DNA from: DATKEG01 sp035544515
Lineage (GTDB): Bacteria; Acidobacteriota; Vicinamibacteria; Fen-336
NCBI GenBank assembly: GCA_035544515.1
Contig: DATKEG010000156.1
Location: 1 to 41,000, forward strand
Reading direction: 5' to 3'
Length of the DNA: 41,000 bases
Shown: positions 1 to 7,372 of the stretch, one piece after another
Numbering within the stretch: position 1 is the stretch's first letter
Layout: each line of letters starts with the position of its first letter
Program-made: the position numbers and the translations under genes
Notes under the pieces: generated by a model
The model's input: only the letters and a program-made list of their open reading frames with translations
Told to the model about the DNA's origin: nothing
Database searches by the model: none

Positions 1-336
1 GGCGACCGGCGCCTGGCGGCGCTCGATCGCGTGGTCGAGCGGCACCCGTACCTCGCCGAGGGATGGCGTTTTCGCGGGGCCGCGTGGCGCGAGCGCGGCT
101 GGGCGCGCGCGGGCGGCGCGCCGTCCCTGGCCTGGGCCGAGGCCGACCTCACGCGCGCGGTCGAGCTGCGCCCGCAGTGGGCCGAGGCGTGGGCGGACCT
201 GGCCTGGGCGCGATACGCGCGGGGTGATGCCGCCGGCGCGCGCGCGGCCTTCGAGCGCGCCGGAACGCTCGACCCCACGCACGTGGGCATCGGACGGTCC
301 CGGTCCGATTTCGCCGCGCGAATGGCCCGGCGCTGA
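1..336 (+). CDS. TPR-repeat protein, C-terminal fragment (runs off left edge)
   Basis: The frame is open from base 1 to a TGA at 334-336, giving 111 visible residues, so the true start lies outside the window. The sequence is Ala/Arg/Trp-rich and helical. It shows tetratricopeptide spacing, with AWADLAWARYARGDAAGARAAFERA followed by LDP as one unit (quoted in parts: AWADLAWARYARGD, AGARAAFERA) and an earlier half-repeat ending VELRPQWAEAW. TPRs are protein-protein interaction scaffolds. It could be the tail of an O-antigen-ligase/TPR fusion like the one at 38017, since it lies next to an exopolysaccharide operon; that link is inference. A promoter follows it, so it probably belongs to a separate upstream transcript. 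Confidence 0.75.
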   Translation, partial: GDRRLAALDRVVERHPYLAEGWRFRGAAWRERGWARAGGAPSLAWAEADLTRAVELRPQWAEAWADLAWARYARGDAAGARAAFERAGTLDPTHVGIGRSRSDFAARMARR

Positions 337-374
337 CCGTTTCCCCCGCGCCACCTCATGCAACCCTTTACTTG

Positions 375-403
375 TTGACCTTAAACACCCGACCGGCTAG
401 GAT
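375..403 (+). promoter_or_regulatory. Sigma70-type promoter of the exopolysaccharide operon
   Basis: TTGACC at 375-380, a 17-base spacer, then TAGGAT at 398-403. Transcription would start near 410. This is the only good promoter-like sequence before the tightly packed genes 463-7366, so it probably drives all of them. The -10 resembles several others in the window (TAGNNT type). Confidence 0.6.
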
Positions 404-462
404 TTAGCGCCGTGCCGCCGCCCTCGGACCTCGACCGACCGGGTGATTCGAGGGAGATAAGG

Positions 463-1617
463 GTGTTTCGCCTGTTCTCCAGGCTGAACGTGGGAGGCCC
501 CGCCGTCCACGTTATCCTGCTCACGGCGGGATTGAAGGCGCGCGGTTACTCTACGGTCCTTGCCGTAGGCAAGGAGTCCCCCCGAGAGGGCAACCTCCTC
601 GACCTGGCCGCGGCCAAGGGGGTGGAGTGTCTTCAGCTCGGGGCGCTGGGCCGCGAGATCCGGCCGCTGGCCGACGCGCGCGCTCTCTGGCAGCTGTGGC
701 GCCTGATCCGGCGGCAGCGGCCGCACGTGGTGCACACGCACACCGCGAAGGCGGGCCTGCTCGGCCGGGTCGCCGCGCGCCTGGCCGGCGTGCCGATCGT
801 GGTGCACACCTACCACGGCCACGTGCTGCACGGTTATTTCGGTCCGCTCCGCACCGCCCTCTTCCGCTCCCTGGAGCGGGCGCTCGGCCGCGCCAGCGAC
901 GCGCTGGTCGCGGTCTCGCAGTCGGTGAAGGACGAGCTGGTGGGCCTCGGCGTGGCCGACGCGGCCAAGATCCGGGTGGTGCCGCTCGGCCTCGAGCTGA
1001 CGCACCTCACGGGCGTCCTGCCGCGGGGAGGGCTCCGGTCGCCGTCGGGAGTCTCCGACCGGGCGCCGCTCGTGGGCATCGTGGGGCGTCTGGCGCCCAT
1101 CAAGGACGTCCCGACGTTCCTGGCCGCCGCCGCCGCCGTGCGGCGCGCGGTCCCGGAGGCGCGCTTCGCCGTCGTGGGCGACGGAGAGGAGCGGGAGGCG
1201 CTCGAAGCCGAGGCGCGCCGGCGGGGCCTCGACGGCGCCGTCCACTTCCACGGCTGGCAGCGGGACATGGCGGCCGTCTACGGCGACCTCGACGTCGTGG
1301 TGAACTGCTCGCGCAACGAGGGCACGCCCGTGGCGCTGATCGAGGCGCTGGCCGCGGGACGTCCCGTGGTGGCCACGCGCGTGGGCGGCACGCCCGACCT
1401 GCTCGCCCGCGGCGAGCACGGCCTGCTCGTTCCCCCCGGCGACGCGGAGGCCCTGGCCGCGGCCATCGCCGGCGTCCTGCGCTCGCCCGAGAGCGCCCGC
1501 GCCCGCACCGCCCGCGGGCGCGCCTACGTCCTCCGGCAACACACGGCGGAGCGGCTCGTCCGCGACGTGGACGCCCTCTACCGCCAGCTCCTGCGCCGTC
1601 CGGCCGAGGCGGCCTGA
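463..1617 (+). CDS. GT4-family glycosyltransferase, exopolysaccharide assembly
   Basis: Retaining GT-B glycosyltransferase of family GT4, expected to transfer a sugar from a nucleotide-sugar donor to a lipid-linked intermediate at the cytoplasmic membrane face. The N-terminal acceptor domain has NVGGPAVHV and HTHTAKAGLLGR. The C-terminal donor domain has IVGRLAPIKD and the E-x7-E type motif NEGTPVALIEAL followed by GRPVVATRVGG. I chose GTG 463 (384 aa, MFRLFSRLNVGG) because GAGGGAGAT lies at good Shine-Dalgarno distance and family members start near this motif. GTG 412 in the same frame adds 17 low-complexity residues and would be nearly leaderless from the promoter at 375-403, so it cannot be excluded. 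It is first in the operon, 4 bases before the initiating transferase. The exact sugar cannot be read from the sequence. Confidence 0.9.
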   Translation: MFRLFSRLNVGGPAVHVILLTAGLKARGYSTVLAVGKESPREGNLLDLAAAKGVECLQLGALGREIRPLADARALWQLWRLIRRQRPHVVHTHTAKAGLLGRVAARLAGVPIVVHTYHGHVLHGYFGPLRTALFRSLERALGRASDALVAVSQSVKDELVGLGVADAAKIRVVPLGLELTHLTGVLPRGGLRSPSGVSDRAPLVGIVGRLAPIKDVPTFLAAAAAVRRAVPEARFAVVGDGEEREALEAEARRRGLDGAVHFHGWQRDMAAVYGDLDVVVNCSRNEGTPVALIEALAAGRPVVATRVGGTPDLLARGEHGLLVPPGDAEALAAAIAGVLRSPESARARTARGRAYVLRQHTAERLVRDVDALYRQLLRRPAEAA

Positions 1618-1621
1618 GGGG

Positions 1622-2731
1622 ATGGCGGGTGCGCTGTTGGCGGTCCTCGTCATGACGGCGGCGGCGGTGGCCACGGCCGCGCTCGTGCCCGGCAGCAGGA
1701 TGCTCGCCGCCCGGCTGGGTGCGATGGACGCGCCCGGGCCGCGGAAGATCCATGCGACGCCCACGCCTCGCCTGGGCGGCGTGGCCCTCTTCGCCGGGTT
1801 CAACCTCGTGGTCTGGGCCGGCTACCTGATGCTGCCGTACCTCTCGGCGGTGGACGCCATCCAGCGGGTGTTCGGTCCGCCGTTCGCGCTCCTCCAGGAG
1901 GCGCACCGCGTGGAGGGGCAGCTCTTCGCGCTCTTCGCGGGCTCGACGCTCGTCTTCGTGGTCGGCCTCGCCGACGACCTGCTCGGCACGGACTTCCCCG
2001 TCTGGGCCAAGGTGGTGGGGCAGGCCGCGGCGGCCGTCGTGCTCATGAGCTCGGGCGTCGTGACGTCGCTCCTGCCCTTCGACTGGATGAACCAGGCGTT
2101 GACGCTCTTCTGGCTGGTCGGCATCACCAACGCGTTCAACCTGCTCGACAACATGGACGGGCTCTCCGCCGGGGTGGCCTTCGCCGCGTGCGCCGTGCTG
2201 CTCATCAACGCCTGGTCGCTGGGCGCCTTCTTCATCAGCCTGCTGCTCGTGGCCTTCATGGGCTGCCTGCTCGGGTTCCTTTTCTTCAACTTCCACCCGG
2301 CCTCGGTCTTCCTGGGCGACTGCGGGAGCCTGTTCATCGGCTACGTCCTGGCCTCGCTCACCCTGCTCGAGCGCTACGTCACGCACGCCTCGAGCACGCT
2401 CTTCCCGGTGCTGATGCCGGTGATGGTCTGCGCGGTCCCCCTCGTGGACACGGCCACGGTGGTGTTCATCCGCGTGTGGGAGCGCCGCCCCATCTACGTG
2501 GGCGACGCCCGCCACCTCTCGCACCGCCTGGTGTCGCTCGGCTTCCACCAGCGCTCGGCCGTGCTCATCCTGTACCTCTTCACCTTCAGCCTGGGGCTCG
2601 GCGCCGCTTCGCTCACGCACGCGTCGGCCGGACAGAGCTTCCTGTTGCTGCTCCAGACGCTCGGCTTCGTCACCCTCGTCCTGGTCCTGATGTTCGTGGA
2701 GCGGCGGCAGACCCGCCGCCCGAAGGCATGA
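1622..2731 (+). CDS. WecA/TagO-type undecaprenyl-phosphate sugar-1-phosphate transferase
   Basis: Polytopic membrane enzyme (369 aa) of the MraY/WecA superfamily. It would start polysaccharide assembly by moving a HexNAc-1-phosphate from a UDP-sugar to undecaprenyl phosphate. Visible signatures are GPRKIHATPTPRLGG near residue 40, the Asp-rich GLADDL, NAFNLLDNMDGLSAG, FLGDCGSLFIGY and the C-terminal His motif ARHLSHRLVSLG. These motifs separate it from the MraY in the dcw cluster (27946), whose tail has PLHHHFELIGW. About ten hydrophobic segments are visible. GAGGGG precedes the ATG. It overlaps the next gene by ATGA. It could be called wecA or tagO, but the donor sugar is unknown, so no symbol is assigned. 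Confidence 0.92.
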   Translation: MAGALLAVLVMTAAAVATAALVPGSRMLAARLGAMDAPGPRKIHATPTPRLGGVALFAGFNLVVWAGYLMLPYLSAVDAIQRVFGPPFALLQEAHRVEGQLFALFAGSTLVFVVGLADDLLGTDFPVWAKVVGQAAAAVVLMSSGVVTSLLPFDWMNQALTLFWLVGITNAFNLLDNMDGLSAGVAFAACAVLLINAWSLGAFFISLLLVAFMGCLLGFLFFNFHPASVFLGDCGSLFIGYVLASLTLLERYVTHASSTLFPVLMPVMVCAVPLVDTATVVFIRVWERRPIYVGDARHLSHRLVSLGFHQRSAVLILYLFTFSLGLGAASLTHASAGQSFLLLLQTLGFVTLVLVLMFVERRQTRRPKA

Positions 2732-4350
2732 TCGGCCCCCTGGCCGTCCTGTTGCTGGGCGCGGCCGCGGAGAAGCCGGCGGTCGTCTCCGTGCACGCGC
2801 AGACCGTGGACCGCCGCCCCGCGGTGGAGGTGGTCACGACCTCCGCCCCGGTGCGCGTGGGCCTCGCCCGCGCCGGGACGGACGTGGTGCTGACGCTCGA
2901 CGCTCGCCTGCCCCGGGACCTCGGACCGATCACGCCCATCCCGCCCCTGCGGGCGATCGACGTGCGCCGGACCGCGGCCGGCGTCGCCGTGCGGATGCGC
3001 CTGGACGGCGAGGTGCCTTACGAGGTGCGGCGGCAGGGGACGCTGCTGACCGTGCTCTTCGGGGCGGAGCCCCCGGCCGAGACCCCGTCCGAGCCAGGCG
3101 CCGACGTGCAGGCGCTCTACCGCGGCCTGATGCCGGCGCCGGGCGCCGAGTCGTCCGCCGCCGGCGACGAGGGGAGTCGGGGACCGGAGCGGGGTCATCT
3201 CGACGAAGCGGAAGGGTTCCACTTCGGTCTCCTCACGCTGCGGCCGTCGGTCTCCGGCCTGTACGTGGACGCGGAGAGCGCGCTGCTCGAGACCGCGGAG
3301 CCGCTGCCGAACCGTTACTACGAGATCCGGCCGCGCCTGGCCGGCGAGCTGCCGGTCCGCACGGGCCGGCTGCAGGCCGACTACGAGGCGCGGATGCGCC
3401 GGGGCTCGAGCTTCGCGCTCGTCGAGGACACCACGACCCACATCGCCAACGCCAGCCTCGAGCTTCCGCTCGGGCCCAGCATCGTCGCGCGCGGCGGCGG
3501 GCACTTCGCGCGCGGGCTGCTGGAAACGACCGAGGTCGATCCCGGCCGCGAGTACTTCTTTCGCCTCGGCCGCTACACGCGGTACGACGTGTCCGGCGGC
3601 CTGCGCGTCCGGACCGGCGGCCGGCTGGACCTGGACCTCGCGGGCGGCCTCTACCGCGTGGACGTGGCCGAGGACGCGGGCTTCTTCGACCACGAGATCC
3701 GGACGGCGTCCGCCGGTGTCGGGGTGGAGATCGGCCCGCGCGTCCGCGCCGTCCTCGGCTATGGCTACGAGGAGATCCCGGGCGCGGGGACGGAACGCGC
3801 CGAAGCCCGCATGCAGGCGCATGCCGGCTCGATCAGCCTGCAGGGCGAGATCCTGCCGCTGGTGACCGGCTTCGTCACCGCCGGCTACCGCGACCAGCGC
3901 AACCCCGGCGCCGGCGAGGGAGGCACGCGGTACACGGGCCTCCACGCGAGCGCGCGCGTGCTGAAGGAGTTCAGCCGCTCCACCACGCTGGCGGTCACGG
4001 CCGGCCACGGCACGTCGCCCTCGGGCTTCGAGGGGAACGGGTTCCTGGTGGCCCGCTCCGTCCTGGGCGAGCTGAACCTGGCCCTGCCCTTGTCGTTCCT
4101 CGCCCACGCCGCCGCCGGCTACCACCGCAACGACTACCGGGTGCCCTCGGCCCAGATCGGCCGGCCGCGGCAGGACCGCATCACGAGCTGGGCCGGCGGC
4201 CTCGGCCGCTCCCTCACCGACTGGGCGTTCGCCCGCGCCGACTACCGGTACGAGCGCCGGGAATCCAACCTCGACCAGTTCGACACCGACTCGCACGCGC
4301 TCTCCGTGCAGGTGGGCGTGCGCCTCTACCGGCCGCGGGTGGGGCCGTGA
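2728..4350 (+). CDS. AMIN-domain plus outer-membrane beta-barrel protein of the polysaccharide locus
   Basis: 540 aa from ATG 2728, which overlaps the previous stop. The first about 15 residues form a short hydrophobic leader. Residues about 18-112 look like an AMIN domain, a short beta domain often found in peptidoglycan- or envelope-associated proteins. A low-complexity linker follows at about 115-160. The rest, to 540, is a run of amphipathic strands with alternating aromatic and polar residues (for example NRYYEIRPRLAGEL, DWAFARADYRYERRE), ending in VQVGVRLYRPRVGP. That pattern fits an outer-membrane barrel of the BBP2-like type common in exopolysaccharide loci. It probably forms or stabilises the outer-membrane route for the polymer together with the SLBB protein encoded next. 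Domain calls are by eye; the barrel is confident, the AMIN call moderately so. Confidence 0.8.
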   Translation: MIGPLAVLLLGAAAEKPAVVSVHAQTVDRRPAVEVVTTSAPVRVGLARAGTDVVLTLDARLPRDLGPITPIPPLRAIDVRRTAAGVAVRMRLDGEVPYEVRRQGTLLTVLFGAEPPAETPSEPGADVQALYRGLMPAPGAESSAAGDEGSRGPERGHLDEAEGFHFGLLTLRPSVSGLYVDAESALLETAEPLPNRYYEIRPRLAGELPVRTGRLQADYEARMRRGSSFALVEDTTTHIANASLELPLGPSIVARGGGHFARGLLETTEVDPGREYFFRLGRYTRYDVSGGLRVRTGGRLDLDLAGGLYRVDVAEDAGFFDHEIRTASAGVGVEIGPRVRAVLGYGYEEIPGAGTERAEARMQAHAGSISLQGEILPLVTGFVTAGYRDQRNPGAGEGGTRYTGLHASARVLKEFSRSTTLAVTAGHGTSPSGFEGNGFLVARSVLGELNLALPLSFLAHAAAGYHRNDYRVPSAQIGRPRQDRITSWAGGLGRSLTDWAFARADYRYERRESNLDQFDTDSHALSVQVGVRLYRPRVGP

Positions 4351-5255
4351 GGAGACGCGGGACGGCGCTGGCCGCGTGCCTGCTCGCGCTGGCCGGTGCG
4401 GCGGCGGTCGCGGACGACGCGCCGGCGAAGGGGGCGCCCCCGAAGGCCCCCCCCGCCGCGGCCCCCTCCGAGGCCCCCGCGCCGCCGGCGCCACCGGAAT
4501 ATCGCGTGGGCCCCGGCGACGTGCTCGAGGTCGTGGTCTTCGGCAACGACGACCTCTCGCGCAGCACCAGCGTTCAGACCGGCGGCACCATCTCGCTCGC
4601 GCTCCTCGGGGACGTCAACGTGGCCGGGCTCACCTTGTCCGAGATCAAGACCAAGCTGGTGTCGCTCCTGGCGCGCGACTTCCTGGTCAACCCGCAGGTG
4701 GACGTCAAGGTCGTGGAGTTCCAGAGCCAGTTCGTCACCCTGATCGGGGAGGTCAACAGCCCCGGCCGGAGGCCGCTGCGGGGGCGGACGCGGCTGATCG
4801 ACGCGCTGGTGGAGGCGGGCGGCTTCACGCCGCGCGCCTCCGGCGAGATCGTGATCACGCGCGTGGAGGGCACGTTCGCGGGCGGGGTGACGACGCTCAG
4901 GATGCGCCTGGGCTCCGCGGCCCTCACCCCGCAGGACCAGGTGAACCTGGAGATCCCGCTGCTGAGCGGCGACATCATCACCGCTTCGCCCAAGCACTAT
5001 GTTACGGTCGAGGGTGAGGTCATGCGCCCGAACCGCTACGCGCTCGAGGGCGACCTGACGGTCAGCGGGGCCGTCACGTCGGCCGGGGGACTCACGCGCT
5101 TCGGGCGCGAGAACGTGAAGGTGCGTCGCATCGACGCGCAGACCGGGCAGACCACGATCTTCGAGGTGGACCTCAAGGACGTGCGCCGGGGCAAGGTGGT
5201 CGATCCCCCGCTCCAGCCCAACGACGTCGTCTCGGTGTCGCGGCGCTTCTTCTAG
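4347..5255 (+). CDS. Wza-like polysaccharide export protein with SLBB domains
   Basis: 302 aa from GTG 4347 (GTGA overlap with the barrel gene). It has an N-terminal signal peptide with probable cleavage after AAAVA near residue 22, then an Ala/Pro-rich linker to about residue 50. The Poly_export domain begins with YRVGPGDVLEVVVFGNDDL. Two SLBB-type units follow (about 130-215 and 217-300), starting at VTLIGEVNSPG and VTVEGEVMRPN. The family forms periplasmic/outer-membrane translocation channels for capsule or exopolysaccharide. An LAAC sequence at residues 8-11 resembles a lipobox but lies too early, before the hydrophobic core, so I do not call a lipoprotein. The protein lacks the C-terminal amphipathic helix of E. 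coli Wza, which may explain the separate barrel protein. Confidence 0.92.
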   Translation: MRRRGTALAACLLALAGAAAVADDAPAKGAPPKAPPAAAPSEAPAPPAPPEYRVGPGDVLEVVVFGNDDLSRSTSVQTGGTISLALLGDVNVAGLTLSEIKTKLVSLLARDFLVNPQVDVKVVEFQSQFVTLIGEVNSPGRRPLRGRTRLIDALVEAGGFTPRASGEIVITRVEGTFAGGVTTLRMRLGSAALTPQDQVNLEIPLLSGDIITASPKHYVTVEGEVMRPNRYALEGDLTVSGAVTSAGGLTRFGRENVKVRRIDAQTGQTTIFEVDLKDVRRGKVVDPPLQPNDVVSVSRRFF

Positions 5256-5263
5256 GCGGCGCC

Positions 5264-7366
5264 ATGACCAGCCTCGTGCCGCCCGCGCCGCCCGCCCCCG
5301 CCGAGAGCAGCGTGGACGTGCGCTTCTACGCCCACCTGCTCTGGCGCGGCCGCGCCCTCATCGCGACCGCGGCCGTGGTCGGCCTGGCCGTGGGCCTGCT
5401 CGTCGCCTACCTGCAGACCCCCGAGTACCGCGCCGCCGCCATGTTGCAGATCGAGCCGCCCACGCCGACCTTCCTGAGCGTCACGGACGCGCTGGTGGGC
5501 GGAGGCAACTACTGGCAGCACGCCGACTTCTACAACACGGAGTTCAAGGTCCTCCGCTCCAAGGGGATGGGCGAGAGGGCGGTTTTGGCGCTGAAGCTCG
5601 CGGACCGCGCGCCGTTCAAGGACGCCCCCGACGCGGGCGGCCTGTTCATGGGCCACGTCACGATCGACCCCGTGCCCGAGAGCCGGCTCGTGCTCCTCCA
5701 GGTGACGCACCAGGACCCCAAGGAGGCCGCGCTCTGGGCCAACACCCTGGCCGACGTGTACCTCGAGTACAGCGTGGGCAAGCGGGTGGAGTCGGCGCGC
5801 AAGGCCTACGACTGGCTGCAGGAGCGCCTGGCCGTCACGCAGCAGTCGATGCGCGACGCGCAGGACGAGCTGTTCAAGAGCTACCAGACGCAGGACCTGT
5901 TCGTGCCGGACGGCAGCATCTCCGCGGTGAGCGCGTCCATCACCAGGCTCAACGACGACTACATCGAGGCCCAGGCCCGCCGCATCTCGCTCGAGGCCGC
6001 GCTCAAGCAGGCCGACCAGATGCGCGCGCGAGGCCAGAGCCTCGACGCGGTGCCCCAGGTGGCGGTGGACGACCTCGTGGGCAGCCTCAACAGCCAGCTC
6101 GCGACGCTGAACCTCGACCTGTCGCGCCTCAAGGAGAAGTACCTCGCCGGGCATCCGGAGGTGCAGAAGGTCCAGGCCCAGGTCGACCAGATCCGCAAGG
6201 CCAAGGACGACCGCGCGGCGCAGATCGTGGCCGGGCTGCGCGCCGAGTACGCGCAGCTCCAGCGGCGCGAGGCCGAGCTGCGGGTGGCCATCGACGCCCA
6301 GAAGGCGCAGGCCGCCACCCAGAGCCGCAAGGGGGCCGAGCTCGACGCCCTGCGCAAGGAGTCCGACTCCTCCAAGAACCTCTACGAGGTCCTGCTCCAG
6401 AAGCTCAACGAGACGGACATCGCGGCCTCCATGCGCAACGACAACGTGAGCATGGTGGAGCGCGCCTCCCCTCCCCTCCACCCGGTGCGGCCGGAGAAGA
6501 AGAAGATCGCGGGCCTGGCCCTGGTCCTGGGCCTGGTGCTCGGGGTGGGGCTGGTCCTCGGCCGCGACTTCTTCGACAACACGGTGAAGGACCCGGAGGA
6601 GATGGAGCGCTACCTCCACCTCGACCTCCTGGCCGCGGTGCCCCGCTACGACGAGTCCACCGTGCACCTCGTCACCGAGGCCTACCAGAACCTGCGCACC
6701 GCGCTCATCTTCGCGCGCAAGGAGGAGACGGGCCAGGTCGTGCTGGTCACGAGCACGGCGCCGCAGGAGGGCAAGACCACCACGCTGGTGAACATCGCCA
6801 AGCTGCTGGCCTCCTCCGGCGAGAAGACGCTGGTGGTGGACTTCGACCTGCGGCGGGCCCAGCTCCACAGCCGGCTCGGCCTCACCCGCGAGCCGGGAGT
6901 CACGGGCTTCTTCGTGAAGCACGAGGACCTCGACACGCTCATCCGGCCCACCCGCGTGCCCAACCTCTTCGCGCTCACCGCCGGCCCGCTGCCGCCGAAC
7001 CCGCCCGCGCTGCTGGCGCGGCGCGCGGTGGCCGACCTGTTCGACCACCTGCGCCGCCACTTCGAGTGGGTGCTGGTGGACTCGCCGCCGCTGGCGTCGG
7101 TGACGGACGCGCTGCTCGTGGCGCGGCACGCGGACATGGCGGTCTACGTCGTCCACCACAACAAGATCGACAAGCGGCTCGCCAAGCGCAGCGTCGCCGC
7201 CCTGCGCCGGGCCACGCCCAACCTGCTCGGCGCGGTGCTCAACGCCGTGGACATCAAGGCGAAGGGCTACTACTACTATTACTACCAGCAGGACACGGGC
7301 ACGCCGGCCAGGAGCGCGGCGGCCGCCAAGCCCAGGGGCCCCACCCCGGTCGCCGCCCGGAAGTAG
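5264..7366 (+). CDS. Wzc-like polysaccharide co-polymerase fused to BY-kinase
   Basis: 700 aa. A Wzz-type chain-length domain covers about residues 10-120, with TM1 near 30-50 (VVGLAVGLLVAYLQTPEYR). A long coiled-coil periplasmic section follows, then ASPPLHPVRPEKKK and TM2 near 425-445. The cytoplasmic bacterial tyrosine kinase has Walker A (APQEGKTTT, near residue 500), Walker A' (LVVDFDLRRAQ) and Walker B (WVLVDSPPL). The C-terminus has six consecutive tyrosines, Y669-Y674, the expected autophosphorylation cluster. It would set polymer length and gate export by phosphorylation cycles. No low-molecular-weight or PHP phosphatase is in the window. It ends the operon, with only 6 bases between its stop and that of the convergent gene at 7373. 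Confidence 0.93.
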   Translation: MTSLVPPAPPAPAESSVDVRFYAHLLWRGRALIATAAVVGLAVGLLVAYLQTPEYRAAAMLQIEPPTPTFLSVTDALVGGGNYWQHADFYNTEFKVLRSKGMGERAVLALKLADRAPFKDAPDAGGLFMGHVTIDPVPESRLVLLQVTHQDPKEAALWANTLADVYLEYSVGKRVESARKAYDWLQERLAVTQQSMRDAQDELFKSYQTQDLFVPDGSISAVSASITRLNDDYIEAQARRISLEAALKQADQMRARGQSLDAVPQVAVDDLVGSLNSQLATLNLDLSRLKEKYLAGHPEVQKVQAQVDQIRKAKDDRAAQIVAGLRAEYAQLQRREAELRVAIDAQKAQAATQSRKGAELDALRKESDSSKNLYEVLLQKLNETDIAASMRNDNVSMVERASPPLHPVRPEKKKIAGLALVLGLVLGVGLVLGRDFFDNTVKDPEEMERYLHLDLLAAVPRYDESTVHLVTEAYQNLRTALIFARKEETGQVVLVTSTAPQEGKTTTLVNIAKLLASSGEKTLVVDFDLRRAQLHSRLGLTREPGVTGFFVKHEDLDTLIRPTRVPNLFALTAGPLPPNPPALLARRAVADLFDHLRRHFEWVLVDSPPLASVTDALLVARHADMAVYVVHHNKIDKRLAKRSVAALRRATPNLLGAVLNAVDIKAKGYYYYYYQQDTGTPARSAAAAKPRGPTPVAARK

Positions 7367-7372
7367 ACGGCT

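Noticed and set aside
2188..2727. N-terminal extension of the barrel protein
   Set aside because: This part of the frame overlaps the initiating transferase in another frame and is Arg/Pro-rich shadow sequence. The real start is ATG 2728.
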